Positions 16,280 through 24,323 of a stretch of DNA of 64,000 nt are shown piece by piece. Below the pieces are notes generated by a model. It saw only the letters and a program-made list of their open reading frames with translations, ran no database searches and had not been told where the DNA came from. The stretch is taken from positions 6,397,933-6,461,932 of the forward strand of contig NZ_LT985361.1 of assembly GCF_900269665.1 (NCBI RefSeq). The letters run 5' to 3'. Numbering within the stretch: position 1 is the first letter of the stretch; each line of letters begins with the position of its first letter. Both the position numbers and the translations under genes were made by a program. This DNA is from Nocardia suismassiliense (GTDB lineage Bacteria; Actinomycetota; Actinomycetes; Mycobacteriales; Mycobacteriaceae).

Positions 16280-17164
16280 GTGCGTCAACCCTCGCCCGCC
16301 ACCCGAACCGTTCCCCGCGTGGCCGCATCCGCCTGTGTCCTCGCCGCTGCCGCGATCCTCATTCCCAGCGCGCCGAACGTGCTGCCGAGCGCGGCCGCCG
16401 CGCCACTCGCGCATACCAGCGCGTGCCTGGCCGGTTTCGACTGCGATATGAGCAGCCGGATCGCCGCGGTCGACAAATACCTGACCGGCCGCCCCGGCGT
16501 CACCGGTTATGTTGTGCGCGACCGGGTCTCCGGCGGCGTCTACGCGAATGCCAACGCGGAGAACGCGGTCTGGACCGCCTCCACGATCAAACTGGCGATC
16601 GCCGAGGATTTGCTGAACCGGGCCAGGGTCGGTGCGATCAACCTGACGCCGGAAGATCGCATGACCATGGAGTCGATGCTCGCCACGTCCAACGACGGCG
16701 CGGCGGACCGGCTGTGGAACAAGTACGCCGGCCTGGACCGGATGGCGTTCAACAACGCCTTCCGCGCCAACGGCATGGACACCCTGGTCCCGCAGCCGAC
16801 CCACACCGCGCTGTTCCCGGACTGGTCGTTCCAGAAGTGCACCGCCGCCGACCTGGACCGGCTGATGGACAACATCCTCACCCGCATGCACCCCGACGAC
16901 CGCAACTACCTGCTGGACCGGATGCGCGCGGTGGACAGCAACCAGCACTGGGGCGTGTGGGGCGCGGGCGCGAACATGCGGCCGGGCCTGAAGAACGGCT
17001 GGTCCGCCGAACAGGGTGGCTGGGTGGTGAATTCGGTCGGCTTCGCCGGTCCGAACGAGCGCTACACGCTGGCCATCATGACCGCACTCGGTGACCAGGG
17101 CGGCTACACCGAGGGCGCCGACACCGACACCAAGGTGGCCGAGATGCTGCTCGCGGGGCGCTGA
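16280..17164 (+). CDS. Secreted serine hydrolase, class A beta-lactamase-like
   Basis: 294-residue exported protein: N-terminal signal (R-T-V-P-R then a hydrophobic A/L/I stretch, likely cleaved near A-A-A-A-P). The penicilloyl-serine fold motifs are S101-T-I-K104 (SxxK), S137-N-D139 in place of S-D-N, and K238-N-G240 in place of K-T-G. A cysteine pair near the mature N-terminus (C49, C55) may form a disulphide. The altered second and third motifs suggest a penicillin-binding or carboxypeptidase-like hydrolase, or a weak beta-lactamase, rather than an effective resistance enzyme. GTG at 16280 is the only start that gives a full signal peptide. Convergent with the P450 downstream. Confidence 0.78.
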   Translation: MRQPSPATRTVPRVAASACVLAAAAILIPSAPNVLPSAAAAPLAHTSACLAGFDCDMSSRIAAVDKYLTGRPGVTGYVVRDRVSGGVYANANAENAVWTASTIKLAIAEDLLNRARVGAINLTPEDRMTMESMLATSNDGAADRLWNKYAGLDRMAFNNAFRANGMDTLVPQPTHTALFPDWSFQKCTAADLDRLMDNILTRMHPDDRNYLLDRMRAVDSNQHWGVWGAGANMRPGLKNGWSAEQGGWVVNSVGFAGPNERYTLAIMTALGDQGGYTEGADTDTKVAEMLLAGR

Positions 17165-17189
17165 ACGAGCCCCGCACGCACCCACCGGT

Positions 17190-18725
17190 TCACGCGGAGC
17201 GTCGACGCAGCACCATCGGCGCTCCGTCCCTGGGGGCCGGAATCGCGTTGAACCCCCACGGCATTCGATAAGTCTCCGGTATCTGCCACGCGTACGCACG
17301 CACCAGCGCGGCGATGACCGTCTTCACTTCGAACGTGCCGAAATGCATGCCGATGCACTTGTGCGCGCCCGCGCCGAATGGCAGCCAGGCCAGCCGATGC
17401 GACTTGTCCTCGCGGCGGGCCTCGCCGAAACGCTCAGGGTCGAACAGCTCCGGCCGGGTCCACAGTTCGGGCAGCAGGTGATTGACCTGATAGGCCAGGT
17501 CGATCGGGGTGCCCGCCGGAATGTAGTGGCCCGCGATCTCGGTGTCGCGCACCGCACGACGCGACAAACCGGGCACCGGCGGCATCAGCCGCAGGCTCTC
17601 CTTCAGCCCCAGACCCAGGTCGCGCAGACCCTCCAACTGGTCGATAGCCGGTGCCGCGCCATCGATTTCGGCGTCGAGGGCCAGCACCTCGGCGCGTACC
17701 CGCTCCTGCCACTCCGGGTGTTTGCCCAGGTAGTAGGCGACCGCGGTGGCCGTTGTCGTGGTGGTGTCGTGCGCGGCCATGATCAGAAAGATCATGTGGT
17801 TCACCACATCCGCGTCCCCGAACACGCCGCCGTCCTCGCTGCGCGCGTGGCACAGTCCGGAGAAGAAGTCCGGTGACTCCGAGCGCCGCTTCTCCGGCAG
17901 CATCGCGGTGAAGTACTGCTCCAGCACCTTGCGGCCGCGCAGCCCGGACCGCCACTTGCCGCCCGGCACCGGATGCCGGACGATCGCCAGACCCGCGTGC
18001 GTGCAGTCGATGAACGCGTCGATGAGCTGACGCCGCTGCGGGCCGACATCGACACCCATGAACGTCTCCCCCGCGATGTCGAGGGTCAGTTCCTTGATGG
18101 TCGGATACAGCTGCACCGTGCGTTCGGCGTTGCCGCCCTGCGGAACCCAGCGTTCGATGCCGGCGCGCACGACCGGGGTGAGCGCCGCGAGATGAGCTTC
18201 CAGGCGCTCCCTGGTGAACGCCTGCTGCATGATCCGGCGGTGGAATTTGTGCTCCTCGAATTCGAGGAGCAGCAGGCCGCGCCGGAAGAAGGGGCCGATG
18301 AAGTAGTCCCAGCCCTGGCCGAAGTCGCGGCGTCGCCGGCCGAGCACCTCGTCGAGCGCCTCCGGCCCGGCGACCAGCACCCGGTCGATGCCGAGCGAGG
18401 TGTTCACCGTGACCGGTCCGTATTTGCGATAGCGGCCGACCATCTCGGCCGGACCCCAGCGCATGTACTGGAGCACTCGACCCAGGTACGGGAGTCCGGC
18501 GTCGCCGTGCACCGCGGTCGTCTCGCTGCCCTGCGGCGGTGTCGCGAGGATTCGGCGCCGTTCCGGTAGCCGGTGCAATGCCCGATCGAGCAGATGATCG
18601 CGCGGTATATCGATCAGCGCAATGTTCTCCGATGCTGCTTCGCCGTCGGATCGCCCGCGCAGGCTGGGCTTTCGGCCGACAGCACGGTCCCCGGCGACCA
18701 TGGCAAACCTCCCTGAAAGAGACAT
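17190..18725 (-). CDS. Cytochrome P450
   Basis: 511-residue P450 with all landmarks: I-helix A-A-H-D-T-T-T-T-T, ExxR in K-E-S-L-R, PERF-like D-P-E-R-F, and the haem-binding P-F-G-A-G-A-H-K-C-I-G with Cys457 as the thiolate ligand. The long N-terminus and P-V-P-G-L-S-R-R-A region resemble the sterol/fatty-acid type CYP51/CYP125-like long P450s of actinobacteria rather than short CYP105 forms. Divergent from ndh with a 200-bp shared promoter region. Substrate unknown; redox partners are not adjacent. Confidence 0.92.
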   Translation of the reverse strand: MSLSGRFAMVAGDRAVGRKPSLRGRSDGEAASENIALIDIPRDHLLDRALHRLPERRRILATPPQGSETTAVHGDAGLPYLGRVLQYMRWGPAEMVGRYRKYGPVTVNTSLGIDRVLVAGPEALDEVLGRRRRDFGQGWDYFIGPFFRRGLLLLEFEEHKFHRRIMQQAFTRERLEAHLAALTPVVRAGIERWVPQGGNAERTVQLYPTIKELTLDIAGETFMGVDVGPQRRQLIDAFIDCTHAGLAIVRHPVPGGKWRSGLRGRKVLEQYFTAMLPEKRRSESPDFFSGLCHARSEDGGVFGDADVVNHMIFLIMAAHDTTTTTATAVAYYLGKHPEWQERVRAEVLALDAEIDGAAPAIDQLEGLRDLGLGLKESLRLMPPVPGLSRRAVRDTEIAGHYIPAGTPIDLAYQVNHLLPELWTRPELFDPERFGEARREDKSHRLAWLPFGAGAHKCIGMHFGTFEVKTVIAALVRAYAWQIPETYRMPWGFNAIPAPRDGAPMVLRRRSA

Positions 18726-18931
18726 TTATCGTATTCGCTTTTGCGCATTCGTTCGGGCGGTTCGCCGCAACCGAGCACGGCGATCGTGGTGCGGCAGGCG
18801 CGAAGCATCGCAGCGCAACACACCCGGAACAGGGATGTCGGCGCGACCATCAAGACAGACCCGACTACGGTTGGGACCTGACCGCAACCGTTCGCGGGGG
18901 TCAAACCCCAGGTCTGTCGAGGAGCAGGACG

Positions 18932-20371
18932 ATGAACACTCAGTCTGGCGAGAACCGTCGTCACCAGGTGGTGGTGATCGGCTCCGGCTTCGGCGGCTTG
19001 TTCGGCACCAAACACCTCAAGCGGGCCGACGTCGACGTCACGTTGATCTCCAAAACCACCTCGCACCTGTTCCAGCCGCTGCTCTACCAGGTGGCGACCG
19101 GCATCCTCTCGGTCGGCGAGATCGCGCCCGCCACCCGGTTGGTGCTGCGCAAGCAGAAGAACGCGCAGGTGTTGCTCGGCGATGTCACCGACATCGACCT
19201 CGAAGCCAAGACGGTCACCTCGCGGCTGCTGAACTCCAACACCGTCACCCCGTTCGACAGCCTGATCGTGGCCACCGGCGCGCAGCAGTCGTACTTCGGC
19301 AACAACCAGTTCGCCACCTATGCCCCCGGCATGAAGACCATCGATGACGCGCTCGAACTACGCGGCCGCATCCTCGGTTCCTTCGAGGGTGCGGAGCTGG
19401 CCACCAGCCAGGAGATGCGCGACCGGTTGCTCACCTTCGTGGTGGTCGGCGCCGGACCCACCGGTGTCGAATTGGCCGGGCAGATCGCCGAACTCGCCGA
19501 CCGCACGCTCGAAGGCACCTTCCACAACATCGATCCGCGCGATGCCCGCGTCGTGCTGCTCGAGGGGGCGGGCGCGGTGCTCGGTCCGATGGGACCCAAG
19601 CTCGGTAACAAAGCCAAGCGGCGGCTGGAGAAGATGGGCGTCGAGATCCAGCTCAACGCCATGGTCACCGATATCGACGCGCTGGGTGTCACGGTGAAGG
19701 ACGCCGACGGCACCATTCGCCGCATCGAATCCTCGTGCAAGGTGTGGTCGGCCGGTGTGCAGGCCAGCCCGCTGGGCAAGATGCTCGCCGAACGCTCCGA
19801 CGGCACCGAGGTGGACCGCGCCGGACGCGTCGTGGTCGAGCCGGACCTGACCATCAAGGGACATCCGAACGTCTTCGTGGTCGGCGACCTGATGTCGGTG
19901 CCCGGCGTGCCCGGCCAGGCGCAGGGCGCGATCCAGGGCGCCACCTACGCGGCCAAGGCCATCAAGGCCGGGCTGAACGGTCAAGCGCCGCAAGACCGTA
20001 AGCCGTTCAAGTACTTCAACAAGGGCAGCATGGCGACGGTGTCGCGGTTCAACGCCGTGTGCCAGGTCGGCAAGCTGGAGTTCAGCGGGTTCATCGCCTG
20101 GCTGGCCTGGCTGGCACTGCACCTGTACTACCTGATCGGTTACCGCAGCCGGATCGTCACCGTCATCCAGTGGTTCGTCACCTTCCTCGGCCGCAGCCGC
20201 GGGCAGATGGCCGCCACCGAGCAGTGGGTGTTCGCCCGGCTCGCGCTCGAGCAGGTCAACTCCGATGAGGAAGAGGCCGACGAGCTCGCGGCCGCGTTGG
20301 GGGCACCGCCCGCAGACAATCGCAAGCTCGCGGAGAAGGCGAAGGCCGCCATCGACGGCCGGGTGAGCTGA
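18932..20371 (+). CDS. ndh: Type II NADH dehydrogenase
   Basis: 479-residue flavoprotein that passes electrons from NADH to menaquinone without pumping protons. FAD fold V-V-I-G-S-G-F-G-G starts at residue 14; the NAD-binding fold V-V-V-G-A-G-P-T-G-V-E-L-A-G-Q is in the middle; V-F-V-V-G-D closes the FAD site. The C-terminal A-W-L-A-W-L-A-L-H-L-Y-Y-L-I-G-Y-R-S-R amphipathic/hydrophobic segment is the typical membrane anchor. The ATG at 18932 has GAGGAGCAGG upstream. A strong hairpin follows at 20394. Confidence 0.96.
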   Translation: MNTQSGENRRHQVVVIGSGFGGLFGTKHLKRADVDVTLISKTTSHLFQPLLYQVATGILSVGEIAPATRLVLRKQKNAQVLLGDVTDIDLEAKTVTSRLLNSNTVTPFDSLIVATGAQQSYFGNNQFATYAPGMKTIDDALELRGRILGSFEGAELATSQEMRDRLLTFVVVGAGPTGVELAGQIAELADRTLEGTFHNIDPRDARVVLLEGAGAVLGPMGPKLGNKAKRRLEKMGVEIQLNAMVTDIDALGVTVKDADGTIRRIESSCKVWSAGVQASPLGKMLAERSDGTEVDRAGRVVVEPDLTIKGHPNVFVVGDLMSVPGVPGQAQGAIQGATYAAKAIKAGLNGQAPQDRKPFKYFNKGSMATVSRFNAVCQVGKLEFSGFIAWLAWLALHLYYLIGYRSRIVTVIQWFVTFLGRSRGQMAATEQWVFARLALEQVNSDEEEADELAAALGAPPADNRKLAEKAKAAIDGRVS

Positions 20372-20393
20372 GCCGCACCGCCTGATTTTCCCG

Positions 20394-20434
20394 GAGGCGA
20401 TCTTCGGTCTGTCCAACAGACCGGAGGTCGCCTC
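20394..20434 (+). terminator. Hairpin terminator after ndh
   Basis: Two stacked stems: GAGGCGA with TCGCCTC outside and GGTCTGT with ACAGACC inside, 3-base loop, 22 bp after the ndh stop. TTTCGGG follows a little downstream, so it may be a weak-T-tract intrinsic terminator. Confidence 0.7.
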
Positions 20435-20655
20435 TGGTCTGTTTCGGGCGGGGTCCGTCCAGCAGTCCCACCGTGCCGTGTCCGGAGTGTCCGGACCCCG
20501 CTCCGAAGCGCATCCGCAACCCACACGTAGCTATTTGTCGGCAATGGCAGGGCTGACGAGTCGGCCGAAAATGAACCCATCCAGGTGCCCAGCAGATCCG
20601 AATGTCGGACGTCGAAAGTGACATCTCTTCTGACCTGACGAAAGGCGATCTACCT

Positions 20656-21429
20656 ATGGGCACAGGCAAGCACAGAGCCCCCAACCCGCAGCGGCAAAAG
20701 GTGGGCTCGATGGTCGCGGCGAGTGCGGTACCGCTGGTCCTCGCACTGGTCGGCACCGGCACCGCCAATGCCGAGCCTGCACAACCCAATGTGACGGCAC
20801 AGCCGGATCAGCCCGCGCAGTGGCCTGCGGCCGAACCGCCGAACGCCATGCCGTACGAGGGCCTGGACATCCCGGACAACACCAAGAGCTCGCTGCAGTG
20901 GTCGCGGCCGCTGCCGGACAAGAAGTACCTGGCACCGGTCGGCGTGCTGCACGCACCGGTCCCGGTGGCGCCGGTGCCGCCGATCGCGCCGCCGCCCGGC
21001 AAGTTCCGCTTCGGCGACGTCCAGGTCGACGCGCCGGACTGGATCGACCAGGAACAGGCCATCCAGATCAACGACAACGCGGCCATCGCCGAGGCCAACC
21101 TGGCCACCTTCCTCGACTCGGTCGGCATGGAACGCAGCAGGTCCGACCGGATCGCCGGGCAGACCGTCGGCACGGCCGCCATGGGCGCGCTGGCCGGTGC
21201 GGCGTCGGGTGCCCCGTTCGCGGCGACCTCCGCGCTCGTCGGCGGCGCGGTCGGCCTGGTCGTCGGGCTGCCGTTCGTGCCGGTCGGCGTGGTGGCGGGC
21301 CCGATGCTCGGCGCGACCTTCGGCGCGGCCGTGATCACCATCCCGGCTGCGGCGATCGGTGCGGCGGCCGGTGCGGCCGTCGGCGCGGTCAACGCGTTCA
21401 ACGCCCCCTCGCGGGTCGTCGGCGACTGA
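20656..21429 (+). CDS. Exported hypothetical protein with Gly/Ala-rich hydrophobic tail
   Basis: 257-residue protein. The N-terminus M-G-T-G-K-H-R-A-P-N-P-Q-R-Q-K-V is strongly basic, followed by a hydrophobic stretch and an A-N-A-E-P cleavage site, a form seen in many small Nocardia/Rhodococcus exported proteins. The middle is Pro-rich (V-P-V-A-P-V-P-P-I-A-P-P-P). The last 90 residues are Gly/Ala/Val-rich and alternate hydrophobic blocks, resembling glycine-zipper membrane-inserting segments. ATG at 20656 is used; an in-frame ATG at 20602 would put 18 acidic residues before the signal. A strong terminator follows. Function unknown, possibly envelope-associated. Confidence 0.75.
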   Translation: MGTGKHRAPNPQRQKVGSMVAASAVPLVLALVGTGTANAEPAQPNVTAQPDQPAQWPAAEPPNAMPYEGLDIPDNTKSSLQWSRPLPDKKYLAPVGVLHAPVPVAPVPPIAPPPGKFRFGDVQVDAPDWIDQEQAIQINDNAAIAEANLATFLDSVGMERSRSDRIAGQTVGTAAMGALAGAASGAPFAATSALVGGAVGLVVGLPFVPVGVVAGPMLGATFGAAVITIPAAAIGAAAGAAVGAVNAFNAPSRVVGD

Positions 21430-21454
21430 CCACTTCGTGCCGCGGTTAGCGAAT

Positions 21455-21500
21455 AAGGGTGGGAGCCCGACGACACTGTCGAGTTCCCACCCTTTCTCTT
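21455..21500 (+). terminator. Intrinsic terminator
   Basis: 10-bp stem AAGGGTGGGA / TCCCACCCTT followed by TCTCTTTGT, 26 bp after the exported-protein stop codon. Good intrinsic terminator. Confidence 0.85.
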
Positions 21501-21638
21501 TGTCCCGTTGTGGGCGGAGTACGCGCCGCGGTGACCCTCGCCACTCGGAGGTGTTTCTGATTCGGCGAGTCGCTTTCGGCGAGTCTTCCCGGGTACAAGA
21601 TCAGCGCAACATGACAGCAATCGAGGCGAGGAGACGCG

Positions 21639-21794
21639 GTGGAGACGGGCGACTGGATGGTCGTATTGCTGGGCGGCGTGCCCTTGCTCGGCGTCGTCGG
21701 TCTTGCGGCCGCGTTCCTGCTCCGGAGGTGGCAACGAGCTCGAGCGGAGCGCTCTTCGGAGCCGCCTCGATCAACGGGCAGCGGCGAGCAGTGA
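21639..21794 (+). CDS. Small single-pass membrane protein
   Basis: 51-residue frame starting with GTG: a short polar N-terminus (E-T-G-D-W), one hydrophobic segment of about 21 residues (M-V-V-L-L-G-G-V-P-L-L-G-V-V-G-L-A-A-A-F-L), then R-R-W-Q-R-A-R and a polar tail, the layout of a single-pass protein with cytoplasmic C-terminus. GAGGAG lies 8 bp before the start and a TACAAG-like -10 box is further upstream. The last 24 bp overlap the 3' end of ureD on the other strand. No family recognised. Confidence 0.55.
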   Translation: METGDWMVVLLGGVPLLGVVGLAAAFLLRRWQRARAERSSEPPRSTGSGEQ

Positions 21795-22427
21795 GCTCGT
21801 TCGAGTGAGCAGGGTGCCGCCCGCGGCCAGTGGGAGGCAGGTCTCGGTCAGGCCCGTGGTTTGCACCGGTCGATCGTCCGGGTAGTGCAGTTCGCTCTCC
21901 AAGGCGCGCGGCGCTGCGAGCTGGTCATCCGCCGCTGTGCCCGCACCCAGCTCCAAACGGTGTCGCAGCAGGGGGATGTCGCCGAGGTCGGCGATGAGGT
22001 CACCGCACCAACTGCCGGTGTCTTCGCCGGAACGTCCGATCTGCACCCGTTCGCGCAGGCGCAGCTTGGCGTCCGGCGCCAGCAGGACCGAGCTGATCGT
22101 GTGGTGCCGCGCGCCGCCCGCCACGATCGTCGGCTCCGGATCGAAGTCGAGGTCTCCCCCGCTGTCGACCTGGAAGTGCCAGTGCGCCAGCGAGAACGGT
22201 GTCGCCGCGCTCGGCAGCGCGATGGTGGCGGCGACCGAGCGCACGACGAGTCGCGCGCCGGGACCGACCACGATCGTGATGTCGAGTTCGTCGCCGCCGA
22301 GTGGAGTCGCCGCCGTGCCGATCAGGTGCACGGTGTGCGGGCCGGTGCGGCGGGCCGACAGCCCGCCGCTCGCGTGGATCTCCGGCAGCGCCGCGGTGGT
22401 CGCGACTATCCGTACTTCAGTGCGCAA
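21771..22427 (-). CDS. ureD: Urease accessory protein UreD
   Basis: 218-residue UreD (UreH), the scaffold that with UreF and UreG loads nickel into apo-urease. Family-like stretches include H-T-V-H-L-I-G-T-A-A-T-P-L-G-G-D and P-E-P-T-I-V-A-G-G-A-R-H. It starts at a TTG (22427) overlapping the ureG stop by 11 bp, so it is translationally coupled; no better in-frame ATG/GTG exists near. Last gene of the ureF-ureG-ureD unit. Short for the family but complete at both ends. Confidence 0.85.
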   Translation of the reverse strand: MRTEVRIVATTAALPEIHASGGLSARRTGPHTVHLIGTAATPLGGDELDITIVVGPGARLVVRSVAATIALPSAATPFSLAHWHFQVDSGGDLDFDPEPTIVAGGARHHTISSVLLAPDAKLRLRERVQIGRSGEDTGSWCGDLIADLGDIPLLRHRLELGAGTAADDQLAAPRALESELHYPDDRPVQTTGLTETCLPLAAGGTLLTRTSSLLAAAR

Positions 22428-23127
22428 CAGCGGATTCGACGCCGTCTTGCTCGGCGATGACGCGCAGTTGCTCGCGCACCCAGCCGAGCACGGGGGTGGC
22501 GGCGGGGTCGTCGGTGAGCGAGACCAGCGCGGTCGGGCGGCCTTCGCGCACCTTCGCCGCGTCGCGCTCCATCACGCCGAGATCCGCGCCGACCAGCGGT
22601 GCGAGGTCGGTCTTGTTGACCACCAGCAGATCCGAGAACGTCACGCCGGGGCCGCCTTTGCGCGGCACCTTGTCGCCGCCGGCCACGTCGACCACGAAGA
22701 TCTGCACGTCGATCAGGCCGGAGGAGAAGGTGGCGGTGAGGTTGTCACCACCGGATTCGACCAGGATCAGATCCAGCGGCGGGTTCGCCGCGATCAGGTC
22801 GTCGATGGCGTCCAGGTTGGCGGTGATGTCGTCGCGGATGGCGGTGTGCGGGCAGCCGCCGGTCTGCACCGCGGTGATCCGCTCGTCCGGCAGCACGGCG
22901 TGGCGACGCAGGAAGTCGGCGTCCTCGGTGGTGTAGATGTCGTTGGTCAGCACGGCGAGGGAAAGTTCCTCGCGCAGCTGCCTGCACAGGGCGGCCACCA
23001 GCGCGGTCTTACCGGAGCCGACCGGACCGCCGATGCCGATGCGCAGCGCCTCGCCGGGGGTGCGCTGGCGTTTCGGCCGGTCGTGGGTGTGGTCGTGCGG
23101 TTCACCGTCGATCAGGTGCGGTGGCAT
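22417..23127 (-). CDS. ureG: Urease accessory GTPase UreG
   Basis: 236-residue SIMIBI GTPase that drives nickel insertion into urease. P-loop G-P-V-G-S-G-K-T (34-41), E-S-G-G-D-N-L switch region, nickel-binding C-P-H motif in T-G-G-C-P-H-T-A-I, and the N-K-T-D base-recognition motif. The N-terminus H-D-H-T-H-D is histidine-rich, as in several UreG proteins that store nickel. The ATG at 23127 has AAGGAG 9 bp upstream; a much longer in-frame extension is Pro/Ser-rich noise overlapping ureF. Confidence 0.96.
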   Translation of the reverse strand: MPPHLIDGEPHDHTHDRPKRQRTPGEALRIGIGGPVGSGKTALVAALCRQLREELSLAVLTNDIYTTEDADFLRRHAVLPDERITAVQTGGCPHTAIRDDITANLDAIDDLIAANPPLDLILVESGGDNLTATFSSGLIDVQIFVVDVAGGDKVPRKGGPGVTFSDLLVVNKTDLAPLVGADLGVMERDAAKVREGRPTALVSLTDDPAATPVLGWVREQLRVIAEQDGVESAVAH

Positions 23128-23152
23128 GGGGTGATCTCCTTCGTTCGGGGAC

Positions 23153-23803
23153 TCAGCTGGCGAACAGCGGCATGTCTCGATGCAGGTGGCGTTGTGCGAG
23201 TACGTCTTGCAACGGGTCGGACAGGCAGGCGAGGCCGTCGGCCGCTTCGGCCGCGGTGCGGTCGCACAGGTCGGCGAGGCGGACGGTGCAGCCTGCGATG
23301 GCGGCGGGGTCGAGTGCGAGCAGCCGTTGGGCGGCGGTGGCGGCACCGGTCAGCGTTGTGTAGACGACAACGCCCGCGGTCTCCTGCGGGGTCACGCTGC
23401 AGGCGGCGCCGACCAGGCCGAAGACGGTCGACAGGTGTGGCCGCGGGCCGAGTGTGGACCAATCCTCCTGCGGCCACAGCTGTTTGGCCAGGCGCAACAA
23501 GCCGCGACCCTGCGCACGGGAAGCCGTCCGTGCGGCGGGCGACGGAGTACGCGCGTCCGCTTCGGCCTCGGCCCGCTGCGGTTCCAGCGCGCCCGCGCAC
23601 ACCGCGGCCGCCAGCGAGGCCGCGACCAAGCCCGAGGTGCTGATCCGGCGGCGCAGGTACAGCTCGACCGTCGCGACGTCGCGCACCAGGCCGGACGCTA
23701 CCGCCTCCTCGACCCCACCGGAGTGCACATGTCCGCCGATCGGCAATCGCGAATCCGCCAGCGCGAACAGCGTCGCCAGACTCGTCGGACCGATTTCACC
23801 CAC
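23153..23803 (-). CDS. ureF: Urease accessory protein UreF
   Basis: 216-residue UreF, which bridges UreD and UreG during nickel loading of urease. Family marks: A-L-A-D-S-R-L-P-I-G-G-H-V-H-S-G-G-V-E near the N-terminus and the helical C-terminal half ending R-H-L-H-R-D-M-P-L-F-A-S. First gene of the unit. The region upstream switches strand to an unrelated toxin cluster, so the structural genes ureABC, which precede ureF in mycobacteria, are not adjacent. Confidence 0.92.
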   Translation of the reverse strand: MGEIGPTSLATLFALADSRLPIGGHVHSGGVEEAVASGLVRDVATVELYLRRRISTSGLVAASLAAAVCAGALEPQRAEAEADARTPSPAARTASRAQGRGLLRLAKQLWPQEDWSTLGPRPHLSTVFGLVGAACSVTPQETAGVVVYTTLTGAATAAQRLLALDPAAIAGCTVRLADLCDRTAAEAADGLACLSDPLQDVLAQRHLHRDMPLFAS

Positions 23804-23984
23804 CGGGGGATCCTATGCCCGGCGTGTCGCTGGGCGTGTCCCGGGCTGGCCGGTCCGGTTCTGGACCACCAGAAGTATTGGGGGCTGACGAAATCTTCTG
23901 GTCGGCCGCCTGGTCCGTTATTCTGCGAGGTCAGGCCGCGACGATATCCATCGCGCGTACCGGTGTCGAAATGGGGAATCGTCG

Positions 23985-24323
23985 ATGACGATAAAAGTCG
24001 ATCTGGAAAAACTGGGGACGGCCTCGAAAACACTGCACAAATTGAGCGGTGAAGCAGCCGATTTGGATGCGCTGCAGGCTGTCCCGATCCAAGTTCTCCT
24101 CCCGTTCGGCGGGAACTCGACGCTGGAATCGGTCGTCGCGTCGAGCCTGATGGCGCTCGATGTGCAAACCAGTTTGGTGCCCGCGGTGTCGCGTCGGCTG
24201 AGCGAGATCGGGGACCTCATGCACGCGGTCACGGTGCAGTTCCAGAAGGCGGAGGAGGCCAGCACGGTGACCTTGGCCGCCACCTTCACCAAGTCCTCCG
24301 GTGATTGGCAGAAACCGAGATGA
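23985..24323 (+). CDS. Small helical partner protein of a type VII secretion-type substrate
   Basis: 112-residue, mostly helical protein with no signal peptide. Size, the opening pattern M-T-I-K-V-D-L-E-K-L-G-T-A-S-K-T-L-H-K-L and the position directly before a W-x-G-containing toxin fit an EspC/WXG100-like export partner, although the W-x-G turn is absent and only F-x-x-x-E (F-Q-K-A-E) resembles the Y-x-x-x-D/E export signal. The stop overlaps the toxin ATG by 4 bp. Could alternatively be a toxin chaperone that is not itself exported. Confidence 0.65.
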   Translation: MTIKVDLEKLGTASKTLHKLSGEAADLDALQAVPIQVLLPFGGNSTLESVVASSLMALDVQTSLVPAVSRRLSEIGDLMHAVTVQFQKAEEASTVTLAATFTKSSGDWQKPR

